NCBI GenBank assembly: GCA_025201765.1
Contig: MU623396.1
Location: forward strand, 62,001 to 126,000
Length of the DNA: 64,000 bases
Source: Daldinia sp. FL1419
Taxonomy: Eukaryota > Ascomycota > Sordariomycetes > Xylariales > Hypoxylaceae
Reading direction: 5' to 3'
Notes under the pieces: model-generated
The model's database searches: none
Told to the model about the DNA's origin: nothing
The model's input: only the letters and a program-made list of their open reading frames with translations
Made by a program: the position numbers and the translations under genes
In this document: positions 10,526 to 20,429 of the stretch, piece after piece
How positions within the stretch are numbered: the first letter of the stretch is position 1
How the letters are laid out: every line of letters starts with the position of its first letter

Positions 10526-12116
10526 GGGACAGGAGATATCGTGTTCTGAATAGGTTGGTTACTAAGGAAACCTTTGGATGTTGCACTCGATGAGCTCGTA
10601 AAAAGAGCTTAGCAGCACTGAAAATTCCATGCAGCTCTGAGCACAAAAACTGCCCCACCAAGGTACCCACTAACCCCACGAATCCCTGCGCCCTGCGCTT
10701 AGGTACCTAGGTACCTACTCAAAGCACTGACCAGTCGGTTACCATTTTTCCGTTATCCGAAGATTTTTTTTTTTGAATCGGACCTTAAAACCAAAATTTC
10801 TTTCTTCGCGTTCTCTAAAAAATTGCAAGCAAAAACCTGACGCTCAACTGCTTATCGTTGATGAGCATGAAAGGCTTCCACGGTCATGGATTTAAAAATA
10901 TAGATTAGAATAGCAGTCCTAAGGATGCTGTTCTTATTCCTAAGCGATCTGCGAGCCGGTTTTCTGGTAAAATTGGTCTGCTGTCGCTAAGGATTGGGAT
11001 ATCCAACTCGTCCTCTGCTGGCATTTTGGTAAGTTTCATCTACCTTCTTTTTAAATCCCCCAGACAGACTTGTATTTTCTAGTAGGTCACTGCTACTGAT
11101 GAAACCAATTCCACTGTTCTTCGCGATCACCTGAGCGCCTGAACAAACATGCACTACCATCTGAAGCATGAATAGGACATTGCCATTGCTATCATTATAT
11201 CTGGTCCTTGGGCTAACTGTCTTGCTAGGAAAAACCATATACAACATCATGATCAACAATGATTACAATCGGCAATATATACCTAAGGTAGTTATGGTAA
11301 GCAAGTTCTGATTTTTTTTTGATTTTTTTTATTGCTACTCATGTCCGTGATGAATCCTTTATTTTCAGTTCTGCTTCTGAAGCGCTGTGAAGATAACCCA
11401 TATACCAAAAACTTTTCTGATTATTTGCCCTCTCTCTTCTTACTGTTCGAGTCATGGAAATGCCGTAGGCTAACATAAAAAAGTGCACAGTAAAATCACC
11501 CTCGACTTGGCCTTCGATATAGCTACCTAGTCTACAACTGTTGGGCGTGTTGAATGTAAGTTGAGACAATCCTTCTCTACGCGGCGCTTCCCATTTTTTA
11601 TCATGATGAAAACTTGTTTATCCATTCAACTATCTCACATCGGGTCGAGCTTCCCTCCCGCACCATAGCTATTCTTTTGGATATGCGAGGATTGGTTGTG
11701 GAGTTGTCCATTGGACAGCCCAGCTTTCTGCTAGGCTTGTTCGGATGTCATTCAAGCTTCAGTGCTTTTGACTTTTATGTTTCGTCTTGAGGCATAGATT
11801 TCGATTGCCGATTCGAGTGAATGAGTAAACTGGTTGGTCTGAATTCATCTACGCCCAAGTCATCTAGTCTAGAGCCTTGTGCATGATCCCCGCTGACTTT
11901 CAGCAATAGATGACTGCTAGATACAGTTAAGCCTCATAGATTCCTAAGGGACGTACATGACCGAACTTCATCCTGTAGACCCATGACGGTAAGGTTAAGA
12001 ACACGTAATTTATACTTAAAGGTGCTGGCGTGGTCCATCTGCCTGCAATGCCATCTGTACATTATTGTAAAGGCCCATAGATCAAAGAAATACAAAGTTT
12101 TAAATCTATCTAGTTT
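10526..12116. other. Gene-poor spacer upstream of Mtr3
   Basis: 1.6 kb with no gene I can support. It contains a perfect 16-bp palindrome (AGGTACCTAGGTACCT, 10701-10716) and short poly(T) runs near 10770 and 11310. Two minus-strand frames (10987-11259 and 11339-11569) have no recognisable domain and no splice model linking them. Confidence 0.5.
10701..10716. repeat. Perfect 16-bp palindrome AGGTACCTAGGTACCT
   Basis: A self-complementary unit of the TAGGTA/TACCTA family that recurs through the intergenic DNA of this window. It lies about 175 bp upstream of the Mtr3 start. Confidence 0.8.
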
Positions 12117-13186
12117 TTACGACTTCTTGTGAATTACAAATGGACTGGCTTGGTGGTTAGGGAAGATGAGGGTGTCCGCTACGATGACATTTTCTCTCCT
12201 GCCAGCAGCAAAGACGATGACTTCAGCAATGTCATCAGGTGTTAAAGGTTCGCCTCCACTAGTCTCAATTTTAGCATACGTACGCAGTCGTCTAAGAACT
12301 GAGATACTTACGCATAGACGGCGTCCGCTTTGGCCTTGTCGCCGTAGTATCGCACAAGAGAAAACTCCTAATAGGTAATGGTTAGCGTTGAAACAATCAC
12401 GTATATTATTACTATCGAAGGTAGGGAGAACAGCGAGAAACGTACCGTCTCTACTTGACCGGGATCGACCTCGATGACGCGGACGCGCGAGGCGACGAGC
12501 TCCTTGCGCAGGGAATCAGTGAAGCTACGGACGGCAGCTTTGGTCGCGCAGTAAATTCCACCGCCAGGGTAGGCCTCACGGCCAGCGATACTACCAACGT
12601 TGATAATGTCTCCGTGACCACCGTCAGGTCGCTTGAGGAAGATAGGTAGCACGGCCTGAGTCAAATTGATTAAACCTGTGACGTTGGTCGCAAACATGAT
12701 GTTAATATCCTCCTCAGCAATTTCAGGGGCGCGTGCTACGCCTTTGACGAGGCCGCTATTTTATTATAGTCAGTTTGGTATGAAGTATTGAAGATATCCA
12801 TTTCCATCCCCGTTTCCTTCTCCTAGACCCGTCTTGAATTTACACCACCGCATACAAAAAGGAAAAAAGGTAGGCACTTACGCATTGTTCACGAGCACAT
12901 CGATCTCCCGGAACTCCTCAGGCAAACTGGAAACAAAGCCGCGGACCTCATCGGGGTTGCTCACATCGAGCTTTACAGGCAAGACTTTAACACCAGTGCC
13001 CACTTCCTTTGCGATGTCATCAGCGAGCTGGCGCAGGTTCTCAATGCGCCGCGCCGTAACAACCAGTTTCAGGTTTTGAGGCGAAGTCCGCGCAAACTCG
13101 AGAGCAGTGCTTCGCCCAATGCCCGAAGACGCACCCGTAATCACAATTGTCTTGCCCTCGAGGCGCTTTGCTACAGCCGAAGACAT
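12117..13186 (-). CDS. NADP-dependent short-chain dehydrogenase, YMR226C-like (3-hydroxy acid / serine dehydrogenase)
   Basis: Four exons (12882-13186, 12446-12755, 12312-12367, 12117-12258) with introns of 126, 78 and 53 nt; all phases close and give 270 residues from MSSAVAKRLEGKT. Signatures are TGASSGIGRS (cofactor loop), VLVNNAG, GSIAGREAYPGGGIYCATKAA (Ser-Tyr-Lys catalytic set) and VDPGQVETEFS. Yeast YMR226C oxidises L-serine, 3-hydroxyisobutyrate and related 3-hydroxy acids with NADP; the substrate here is inferred. The frame stays open upstream to an in-frame ATG at 13303 giving a basic, Ser/Leu/Arg-rich leader, which may make a second, mitochondrial form. No peroxisomal SKL at the C-terminus (ends VIHKKS). 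Confidence 0.92.
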
Positions 13187-13899
13187 GGCGCTTCTTCCGA
13201 TGAGGTTTATACGGCAATGGAGGGGTTGTAAGAGAGATGATCTTGGACGAGATGAGAATGAGAGTTGCCGAAGCGTAGAAAGGCCTGTTCGCAAGATGGG
13301 CATAAGGTAACTAATTCCTAACTCTTTGACAAGAACTTCGAGGGAATAGAAAAGGGTGCGAACTTTATAAAACAAACTACAATACTACGGTGTAAGTGAG
13401 ATAAGATGCCGAATCGCAGCGATGATGTGCTTTAACCCCACCAACCTAAGCAACCTTGTTGCCCCGCCGCTGCAGCTTCCGTATCGGAACCCCTCGGCTT
13501 AGTTGACGCCGCTTGGTCTCTATAAGTGTCTCGAAGAATACCGAGCTTCTTTGTGTAGGCCACTAGTGAGATTCGCAATTTGGCTCTATTTTGATACAAA
13601 GAGATATATATCTTCAAATTGAATTTTCTAATAGATACGGGATCCAACTTTACTTACCATAGTAGTAACTAGCAAAAGCTCGGATGCAACTATAGACGTT
13701 GCACGCTCTTTTCATCTTTGGTGGTAGTAAAAGAATTGTATCGTAGCATCACGGTAATAATTAGGACTTACTAGTAAGAATCTCGGGCCAAATGAGGAGA
13801 GGGAGGGAAATTATTCATAGCCAGCTACGAGAGCTTAGAGAATATCGTGCACAATCAATCTCCAATATGTGCAAAAAAAGAAGGTTGTGATGTATGAAA
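13187..13899. other. Promoter side of the dehydrogenase gene, up to tRNA-Gln
   Basis: The first ~120 bases are an in-frame 5' extension of the dehydrogenase (possible alternative start at 13303). The rest holds no gene I can support; a 71-codon minus-strand frame at 13432-13647 looks like chance. Confidence 0.5.
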
Positions 13900-13981
13900 G
13901 GCCCCGCCGAGGATTGAACTCAGGTCTCAGGAAATTTGTTCGAATCAAAATCCTGCGTGCTAACCACTACACTACGCGGCC
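13900..13981 (-). tRNA. tRNA-Gln (anticodon UUG) with 11-nt intron
   Basis: Read on the minus strand, the cloverleaf begins GGCCGCG, has a D arm with GTGTAGTGGTTAGCAC, anticodon stem CAGGA/TCCTG and loop TTTTGAT with anticodon TTG. An 11-nt intron (TTCGAACAAAT) follows base 37, the canonical eukaryotic position. The T arm (loop TTCAATC) and the acceptor strand CGGGGCC complete it. Acceptor pair 5:68 is a G-G mismatch. A T-rich tract expected to terminate Pol III lies just downstream (minus strand of 13871-13879 is TTTTTTTGC). The intron would be removed by the Sen complex whose Sen34 subunit is encoded at 3.7 kb. Confidence 0.92.
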
Positions 13982-14440
13982 GTTGAAAACTGGCTTTTAA
14001 ATTGGCATTATGTACTAAACAGCGCATCTTACCTAGTGCAGAATAGGTACCTAGGTATTCACTAACCTAGTCCAAATGGTTCCACTAGCAATTTCTCTAG
14101 TGTATGCGACTTAAAATGCGCCTAAGAGGTACCGATCGACAAGCACCTATCGACAAGGACGAGTACACAGAAGAGTAGGTATCGTCTAATGTTCGCTTCC
14201 CTTCGAGTAGCCTCGGCGTCCTCGAGGCTCCCTAGTAACTTGGTCTGAAGAAAGGATTTGCTATCATAAAACTAGGTTAGGGTTAGATATTTTCAACCAC
14301 ATATGATATGTCAGATCCTGGCTCAGACGGAACGGAACGTTATATAAATTGACCTAAATATATGACCATCTATACGGTAAGAATGTGACGGGAAAACAGG
14401 TTAATACACCATAACCGCTGGTGTTAACGATCCTCTACAC
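13982..14440. other. Spacer between tRNA-Gln and ErdS-type relic
   Basis: About 460 bp with TAGGTACCTA-type motifs near 14046-14060 and no coding frame I can support. Confidence 0.45.
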
Positions 14441-16036
14441 GATGATGACGACCCAGCCAAGGTTCGGAGTCTGTACCATCAGGTGAGTCCTAATATATAT
14501 TTTACTTTTTCGAAGTTATAAGATCTAACTTTTATTGAGCGTATCTTTGCTTTATTGAAGACGGCATCATGTCCAGCCCCTTATACCACGAGATCATTCA
14601 CGCCGCTTAAGCCATTACGGCATCGTTTCGGTCAGATAACAACGAGAATGGAACTGGAGAATCTGAAAAAGGAAAGTCGGCGCAGCGCAGTGAAGCCAAA
14701 CGTGAAGAAAAAAGAAAACTGAGAAATCAGAACATCGTCATCAGGCACAATAAGAACTAGAATACTTCACCCTGAATCCCTTGTGCGCGTCACCGGGACC
14801 CTCCAGAAACCAGAGCACTCCGTTACTTCTGCAACATTTTCGGATGTAGAAGTCCTGGTCTACTCTATTCACCTAGCTAACCTGGCGAATGAGTTGCCAT
14901 TTGACAATTACGTACCGCCTGTGGCACTACGCCAACGCCTATTCGGTCGCGTAGCTGATCTCCGGCATTCAAGCAATCAGGCCATCTTCCGGGTCCGCTC
15001 TATAGAGAACTCATTGAGACGTTAGACAAAGTCTTCAAAACCATATTCGCTGCTGCAAAACCAATGCCCGAACTGAAAAACATTCGGGAGCGGTGGCCTA
15101 GTAAGGATCTCGTTTGGTTAGACGAGACTCCGATTATTCCTTTTCATGAGGGCATCCAGATGCTCCGAGAAGATGGTAGAGAGGTTGAAGAAGAGGACCT
15201 GTCTACGCGAGATGAGACTCGTCTCGGTGAACTGGTGAAGGAGAAGTATGGTAGAGTCAAAGATTAGCGAGCGAGGTATGGAAGAATACCTAGCCGCTTT
15301 TGATCATGGGCCGCCACCACATGGAGGAGCTGTCCTAGGCCTAGAACGAATGGTGATGCTTCTCCTCGAACTCGACGACGCGAGAAATGCTTCGCTATTC
15401 CCTCGAGACCCTAAATCTCTCCCGGCTCGTCCGCCAAGCCTCCCTCATCCAGAGGCAGATACGACGAAGCCACGGAATCCGAAGGACAAATATCCTCCCG
15501 TCGAAAAATTGATTGCTAATTATGGCGACGCAACAAATACGTCTTGGCTCGACGAGCGATTCAAGATATGGCGACACCCTACGGGCGCTGCGGTGGGATT
15601 CGTAAGACAGGCTGGGAAATTCGCCATGATAACTGGCGATCCGCTCTGCGACACGGGGCAGTATTACAAGGTTACCACCGCCTTTGTTGACTTCGTGCAT
15701 AAGGATCTACACCTCACGCCCATCTGGATGCTCATCTCCGAAGAAGTCCAGCGAGTGCTAGGCGAGAAGCCGGGCTGGTGAACACTTAGTTGCGTAGAGG
15801 AACAGCGTATCGATGCTGATGACCATCATAATGCGGCTAAGAAGCGCGACACGCGAAAAGTCCAACGCGAAGGTATCGCAGTCCACGAGGCCATTGACTT
15901 AGACGAGGACTTCATGCGACGAGCCGACGAAGCAATACATGAGTGGCGAGCTAGGGAGATGGTGTTTATTTGTTACCCGAGGCACGGGCTGGGGGTTGGG
16001 GATTTGGGGCAGATTGTCAAGTTCTTTGAGGAGTGA
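14441..16036 (+). pseudogene. Decayed AspRS-DUF2156 fusion (ergosteryl-3beta-O-aspartate synthase type, ErdS)
   Basis: Pieces of one protein appear in order but in shifting frames with internal stretches missing. From ~14774 comes the AspRS anticodon-binding/hinge part (ESLVRVTGTLQKPEH, NQAIFRVRSIEN). At ~15005 the frame jumps directly to ELIETLDKVFKTIF, skipping motifs 1 and 2 of the class II core. At ~15245 it jumps to GMEEYLAAFDHGPPPHGGA and motif 3 (LGLERMVMLLLEL). An uninterrupted DUF2156 transferase part follows (VEKLIANYGDATNTSW, FAMITGDPLCD, LTPIWMLISEEVQ), stopped by TGA at 15779-15781. A third frame carries CVEEQRIDADHHNAAKK to EWRAR, then jumps to YPRHGLGVGDLGQIVKFFEE and a stop. 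In fungi ErdS charges tRNA-Asp and transfers Asp to ergosterol. The core is gone, so this copy cannot be active. Confidence 0.85.
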
Positions 16037-17172
16037 AGTGGGTAGGTCTGGTTTCTTCGTGCCGTATATACTATAGTAATTAATCATTACGATGGATTAG
16101 GTTAGACTGTCGTAATGCCGCTTAAGACTAGAGGTGTTATTCTCGTCTTACCCCCGGGGCTCTAGGCTTTTACCACATTAATAAGTCTAGGATTTCCCTC
16201 CCGTCACAAGATAACTAACCTTAGGTGGTTTTTAAATTATTCTATTACTGAAAATAGATCTTATGTCCTTGAACCCGAATTTTATTGAACGGTCAACGAA
16301 CGGTTATGATGTCAGTGTAGAGAATAGCTACCTATGTTATCGTCAGCACAGAGTCTCATTGCTGACCGACCGAGCTGAGTGGGCAAGGCTTCACAACGGG
16401 TGCAACCATGCTTTGCGAATCACAATCTCAACCAAAAAAACGCCGAGATCCCGAGTCAACGCATGGGATGTATGTCAGCAAGAATCGAATATGATATCTG
16501 AGCCAGCACTCCTTTTTTCCTGCCGTATTTCCGTGTCTCTTTCGTGTCTTCCGAGTGCAGATTAGCAGAGTAACAAACGAGCTAAACCTGTTTTTAATCC
16601 GGCAATCCTTTTCCGTCGGAAAGTTCCTACGTACAAAATGCGGCCGACTACTTTCGGCGTCTCTCGGAATCGCTACCTAGGGTCAAGGCTGCAGACTACG
16701 AACTTTACCCAGGTATTCTGCAGCGGAACAGATTCGGCATCTTTTTGATGGCAGGGCAATGCCTTTGCCGGCTGACCCTTTGCATTTGCGATAGACGGGG
16801 TTTTTAGGGAGACGGGACTGAGCCACCACCGCGCGCGCGTCGTTGACGACACTTGATACTATGCCGCTAAAACGGAAATAATTGCATTCAGGGGTAGAGC
16901 CTTTGGCGTTATTACTAGGGAAGGCTGCAGGAGGGGCGTTGGGCGATGCCTATGATGATGAGGTTGATTATGTGTCCACCGACGACGAGAGTTTGAACGG
17001 TATGAAGGAGATTCAAGTATAAAAGTAGTAGATATCTCCCCTTTCTTGGTCGATTTTTGGATCATCCTCTAGAGACGACAAGAACTCCTAGACCAACCCC
17101 AAACCTTCTCCAGATCTTAGAGTTATCCCATCCTTTACTAGGAAACAGAAACAATTTGTATAACTTTTCAAG
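16037..17172. other. Spacer and promoter upstream of oxalate decarboxylase
   Basis: 1.1 kb. The proximal part holds a TATA-like TATAAAAG at 17018-17025. A (GC)n-like stretch lies near 16830. Two frames (16263-16565 on plus, 16859-17065 on minus) show no family features. Confidence 0.5.
17018..17025 (+). promoter_or_regulatory. TATA-like element of the oxalate decarboxylase gene
   Basis: TATAAAAG lies 148 bp upstream of the ATG at 17173, followed by a CT-rich stretch that fits a fungal transcription start. Function is inferred from position and sequence only. Confidence 0.5.
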
Positions 17173-18845
17173 ATGAAGTATTCAAACGGTCTTGCCAGTG
17201 TTGGGCTATTTCACCTTGCCCTTGGCCTTCCAAGGCCGCAGTGAGTGATACCCAGAAGACCTTATGGACTGTAATACTAACATCCGTCATAGGATGACAT
17301 ACGACGAAAATACAGGAGAGGTTGGTGGTGTGAACCCGCCTATTCCTACTTATAGCGGCGCTCCTGTGGGCGACCTCCGCGGTTCAACAAACCTCCAAGG
17401 AGGTATCGCATCGCGGCCGCCTGTTGACGGCGGAGATTCGGCCGTTGTGAAAGATCCACAGCTCGTCCCTGGCCAGGAAGCCGACGCAGATCTTGGTCTC
17501 TATTTAGATTTCAACAGCGCCAATTATCCAAACGGCCCGCAGCCCATTCGTGGTGGCCGAGGAGGAACCGACCCTGGTCCGCGTACTTACGAGTATGAGA
17601 AGTTGAATCCTGACATCTACGCCCCGCCATCGACCGATAAAGGCACAGTGCCTCAGGCGATGTGGCCTTTGGGATTAAGCCACAATTTATTCGGTTCTGG
17701 CGAAGAGTCTGGCTGGGCTCGACAGCAAAACCAAGATGTGTTACCTGTGGCTACTGAGATGGCTGGTGTAGATATGCGTCTTGCGCCGAACGCGTACCGG
17801 GAACTGCACTGGCACACATCTGGTGAATGGTGGGGATTCTTTTTCATGTCTAGTAACTCTCATACGACACTCGAAGCTGACATATCTTAGGGCCCTGGTA
17901 TTGAAGGGTTCAGTTCGCGTGGCAGCTATTGACACCGACGGAGCCTCCTTCGTCGACGATGTCACAGCCGGCGATGTATGGTTCTTCCCGCAGGGCGTCC
18001 CTCACAGTTTACAGGCTTTGCATGAAGGCGCGGAGTTCCTGTTGATCTTCGACAGTGGAACTTTCTCTGAGACGGATACCTTCCTTGCTACCGAGATGCT
18101 CATGCGTACGCCCGTGTCCGTCTGGGCTAAGGACCTCCAGACGGACGTCAGCGCATTCGATTATATTCCCGACGAAGAGAAATATGTGAGTTTCACCCTA
18201 AGACCCCAAGAAACATAAGATTTGAATTAAGCTAACCAGTCGCTATAGATCTTCAACGGCACTCCCGCACCAGCCAACATCTCCGAGCAAAACATCACCT
18301 CTTCCGCCGGCGCACTCTGGGGTTCCACCGGCTACACCTACCACTGGTCGCAGCAGGAATTTCACAACACAACCGGCGGCTCCGTCAAGATTCTCGACCC
18401 AGCAACCTTCCCCATCGCCGAGAAGTTCTCCGCCGCCCTCGTGGTCCTCGAACCGGGTGCCATGCGCGAAGTCCACTGGCACACCGAAAGCGACGAATGG
18501 TCCTACTTCCTCCAAGGCTCCGCCCGCATCACCATCTACGAAGCCCCCGCCGCCTCGCAGACCTTCGACTTCACCGCCGGCGATGTCGGTTACATCCAAA
18601 AGTCCGCCGGCCACTACGTCGAGAACACGGGCACCGAGGATGTCGTATTCTTGGAGGTATTGCAGGCCAAGAAGTTTTCGGATATCAGCGCCGCCCAGTG
18701 GCTTGCTTTGACGCCGCGTCAGATCATCAAGGATACCTTGAACCTGACGGATGCGGTTCTCGATGCTATTCCTAAGGATAAGACTCTTATCAAGCCGGGG
18801 AATCCTAACATGACTGCTATTGCGGGTGGCGGCCAGAACTCTTAA
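17173..18845 (+). CDS. Secreted bicupin oxalate decarboxylase
   Basis: Four exons (17173-17240, 17293-17829, 17891-18185, 18249-18845) with introns of 52, 61 and 63 nt give 498 residues. The N-terminus MKYSNGLASVGLFHLALGL looks like a secretion signal encoded by its own exon. Both cupins have full Mn ligands: H195, H197, E201, H240 in the first and H376, H378, E383, H422 in the second. The lid segment SETDT (E262) matches the SENST lid of the bacterial enzyme that favours decarboxylation over oxidation. The predicted reaction is oxalate to formate plus CO2, outside the cell or in the wall. A single-exon frame ending at 17890 is only the read-through of intron 2. No catabolic neighbours are seen. 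Confidence 0.94.
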
Positions 18846-19251
18846 GGGGTTGGAGCGAGCGCTGCTTAATATTTAGAGGCGAGCTTTGGAGAATGTGCTT
18901 TAATAGATTTGATTAATAGTTGAATACCAGGAAGGACAGTCAGGCTCGCGTTATTCTATAGACGTTAGGTTTCTTATATTTCCTGTTGATCTACCTACGA
19001 GTGTTCATTTCTTAATCGAATACGAGTCAATACCGTACCAATCCATTCTATAACCCAAACATCGAGATAACCACCTCCTCGCCTACACCCACCAACGAAG
19101 TAGGGATTGTAAGGTCTAAATAACAAGCTACATAATTCTGGATCTGGGCCTTTTTATAACTTCCTTCTGTTTTTCATCTCCTCCCACACAATCCCTTCCA
19201 AATCATATCTCATTTACTTTCATCTCTTCATTTAGAGAGTCCATGTGAATA
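18846..19251. other. Convergent spacer, oxalate decarboxylase / DUF7704
   Basis: About 400 bp between two convergent stops; 3' UTRs only as far as I can see. Confidence 0.45.
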
Positions 19252-19772
19252 CTAGCCGTCAATCTTGCCAAACCACTCGGCCAATGTCGCAAATTTGATA
19301 GTGAGAGAGGTAATGGGATATGTAGCAAGGTTCCAAACATCAGGCCCCCAATTAGACGTGTCAAATATGGCAGCCCACCCACGAGGATCATTCTCAGCAA
19401 TAGTCGAAAATAAACCGGCCCAATGTGTGAGATCAGCGATTACCAGGATCCCGATATGCAATTGCAATAAACGCTTATTGGGTGGCGACGCAAGGAGGAT
19501 GATTAGGCCGTATAGCATCATGTTGAGAAGGTAGCCTGCGGCCATCGATGGCATAATCAAGGATGGGAGGGGCAGAGCACTTTGTGCTGTGGATGAAAGC
19601 TCGAATATGGGATGACGAGAAGCATAATTTGTTATCATGCCATATGTTCTGTATGCGTTAATCACGAGTGTCTGATAATTAGAAAATATCAAAATACGTA
19701 CATCGCAACTGGCTCTAGATAGAGGAAGAAGATACGGGGAATGGTTGGGAGAAGAGACGCTGTTGTTGCCAT
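19252..19772 (-). CDS. DUF7704-type small membrane protein
   Basis: Two exons, 19702-19772 and 19252-19648, with a 53-nt intron (donor GTACGT, acceptor ATACAG) give 155 residues starting MATTASLLPTIPRIFFLYLEP. The LEP motif in the first hydrophobic segment, followed by further membrane segments (MPSMAAGYLLNMMLYGLIILLA, LHIGILVIADLTHWAGLF) and a C-terminal NWGPDVWNLATYP, matches the layout of the fungal DUF7704 family as I remember it. Function is unknown; these proteins are often found near secondary-metabolite or accessory genes. The N-terminal exon is too short to appear as an open frame alone. Confidence 0.75.
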
Positions 19773-20429
19773 TATGAAGTAGTAAAGATTTATTGAATAT
19801 ATATCAGGTAAAATATGGCCCTGAGATGTATGCTATAGTAGATTGCTTAGACTAATGTGTTCCTCAAGAAGGGGTGCCTTGAATGACGGCAAGAAGATAC
19901 TATAGATGATCCCGAATACTAAAGAACTCTGGCGGCTAGACAAGAGTTCTTATAGACTTATCTTAGAGTATGGCCTGCCGAACTGTCGGCAGCATCAACC
20001 ACGACAAGGGTCGAGATATATGCAGCTTATAGTCTACACTGTCGCGTCGCGGTATGGGATCTTCCCCGAGCCCCGCCTCACGATCCAGTCGCGCACTCAG
20101 GTGACTCATTAGACTCGATTAAAGTGGCATTCGAAAGGACCTCGGGGATCTTAGCTGCCCGAGGTGACCCATACTCATTGGTAAAGAACCAATCCTTCGC
20201 ATTTAGCACCGCCAATTAGAGCGACGCTTCGGTTCTACGGACCTCCTTAGGTAGATACGAACTAACCCTTAAGCTACCTAGGTATATTGAGGGTGTCTTC
20301 TTAGGAAATGGATGAAATGTAGAAAATGTATTACAATCCATTTTCTTAGCATCTTACCCAGTGGTTTTTATCGTAGCGCGTTACTTCACAGCTGGCGCTA
20401 GAAAATGTACTTGTTATATCCGGTCCTTA
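19773..20429. other. Spacer between DUF7704 gene and Asteroid-like gene
   Basis: 657 bp containing the promoter of the DUF7704 gene and the 3' end of the next minus-strand gene. TAGGTA-type motifs occur near 20250-20285. No further gene seen. Confidence 0.45.

Noticed and set aside
10987..11569. Two minus-strand frames (90 and 76 codons)
   Set aside because: No recognisable motif and no intron joining them in frame could be found.
14783..15781. A functional lysyl/aspartyl-tRNA synthetase gene
   Set aside because: Class II motifs 1 and 2 are missing and frames shift at several junctions, so it cannot encode an active synthetase.
16263..16565. 100-codon plus-strand frame before the oxalate decarboxylase
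   Set aside because: Lies in the promoter region, low similarity to any protein pattern, no support.
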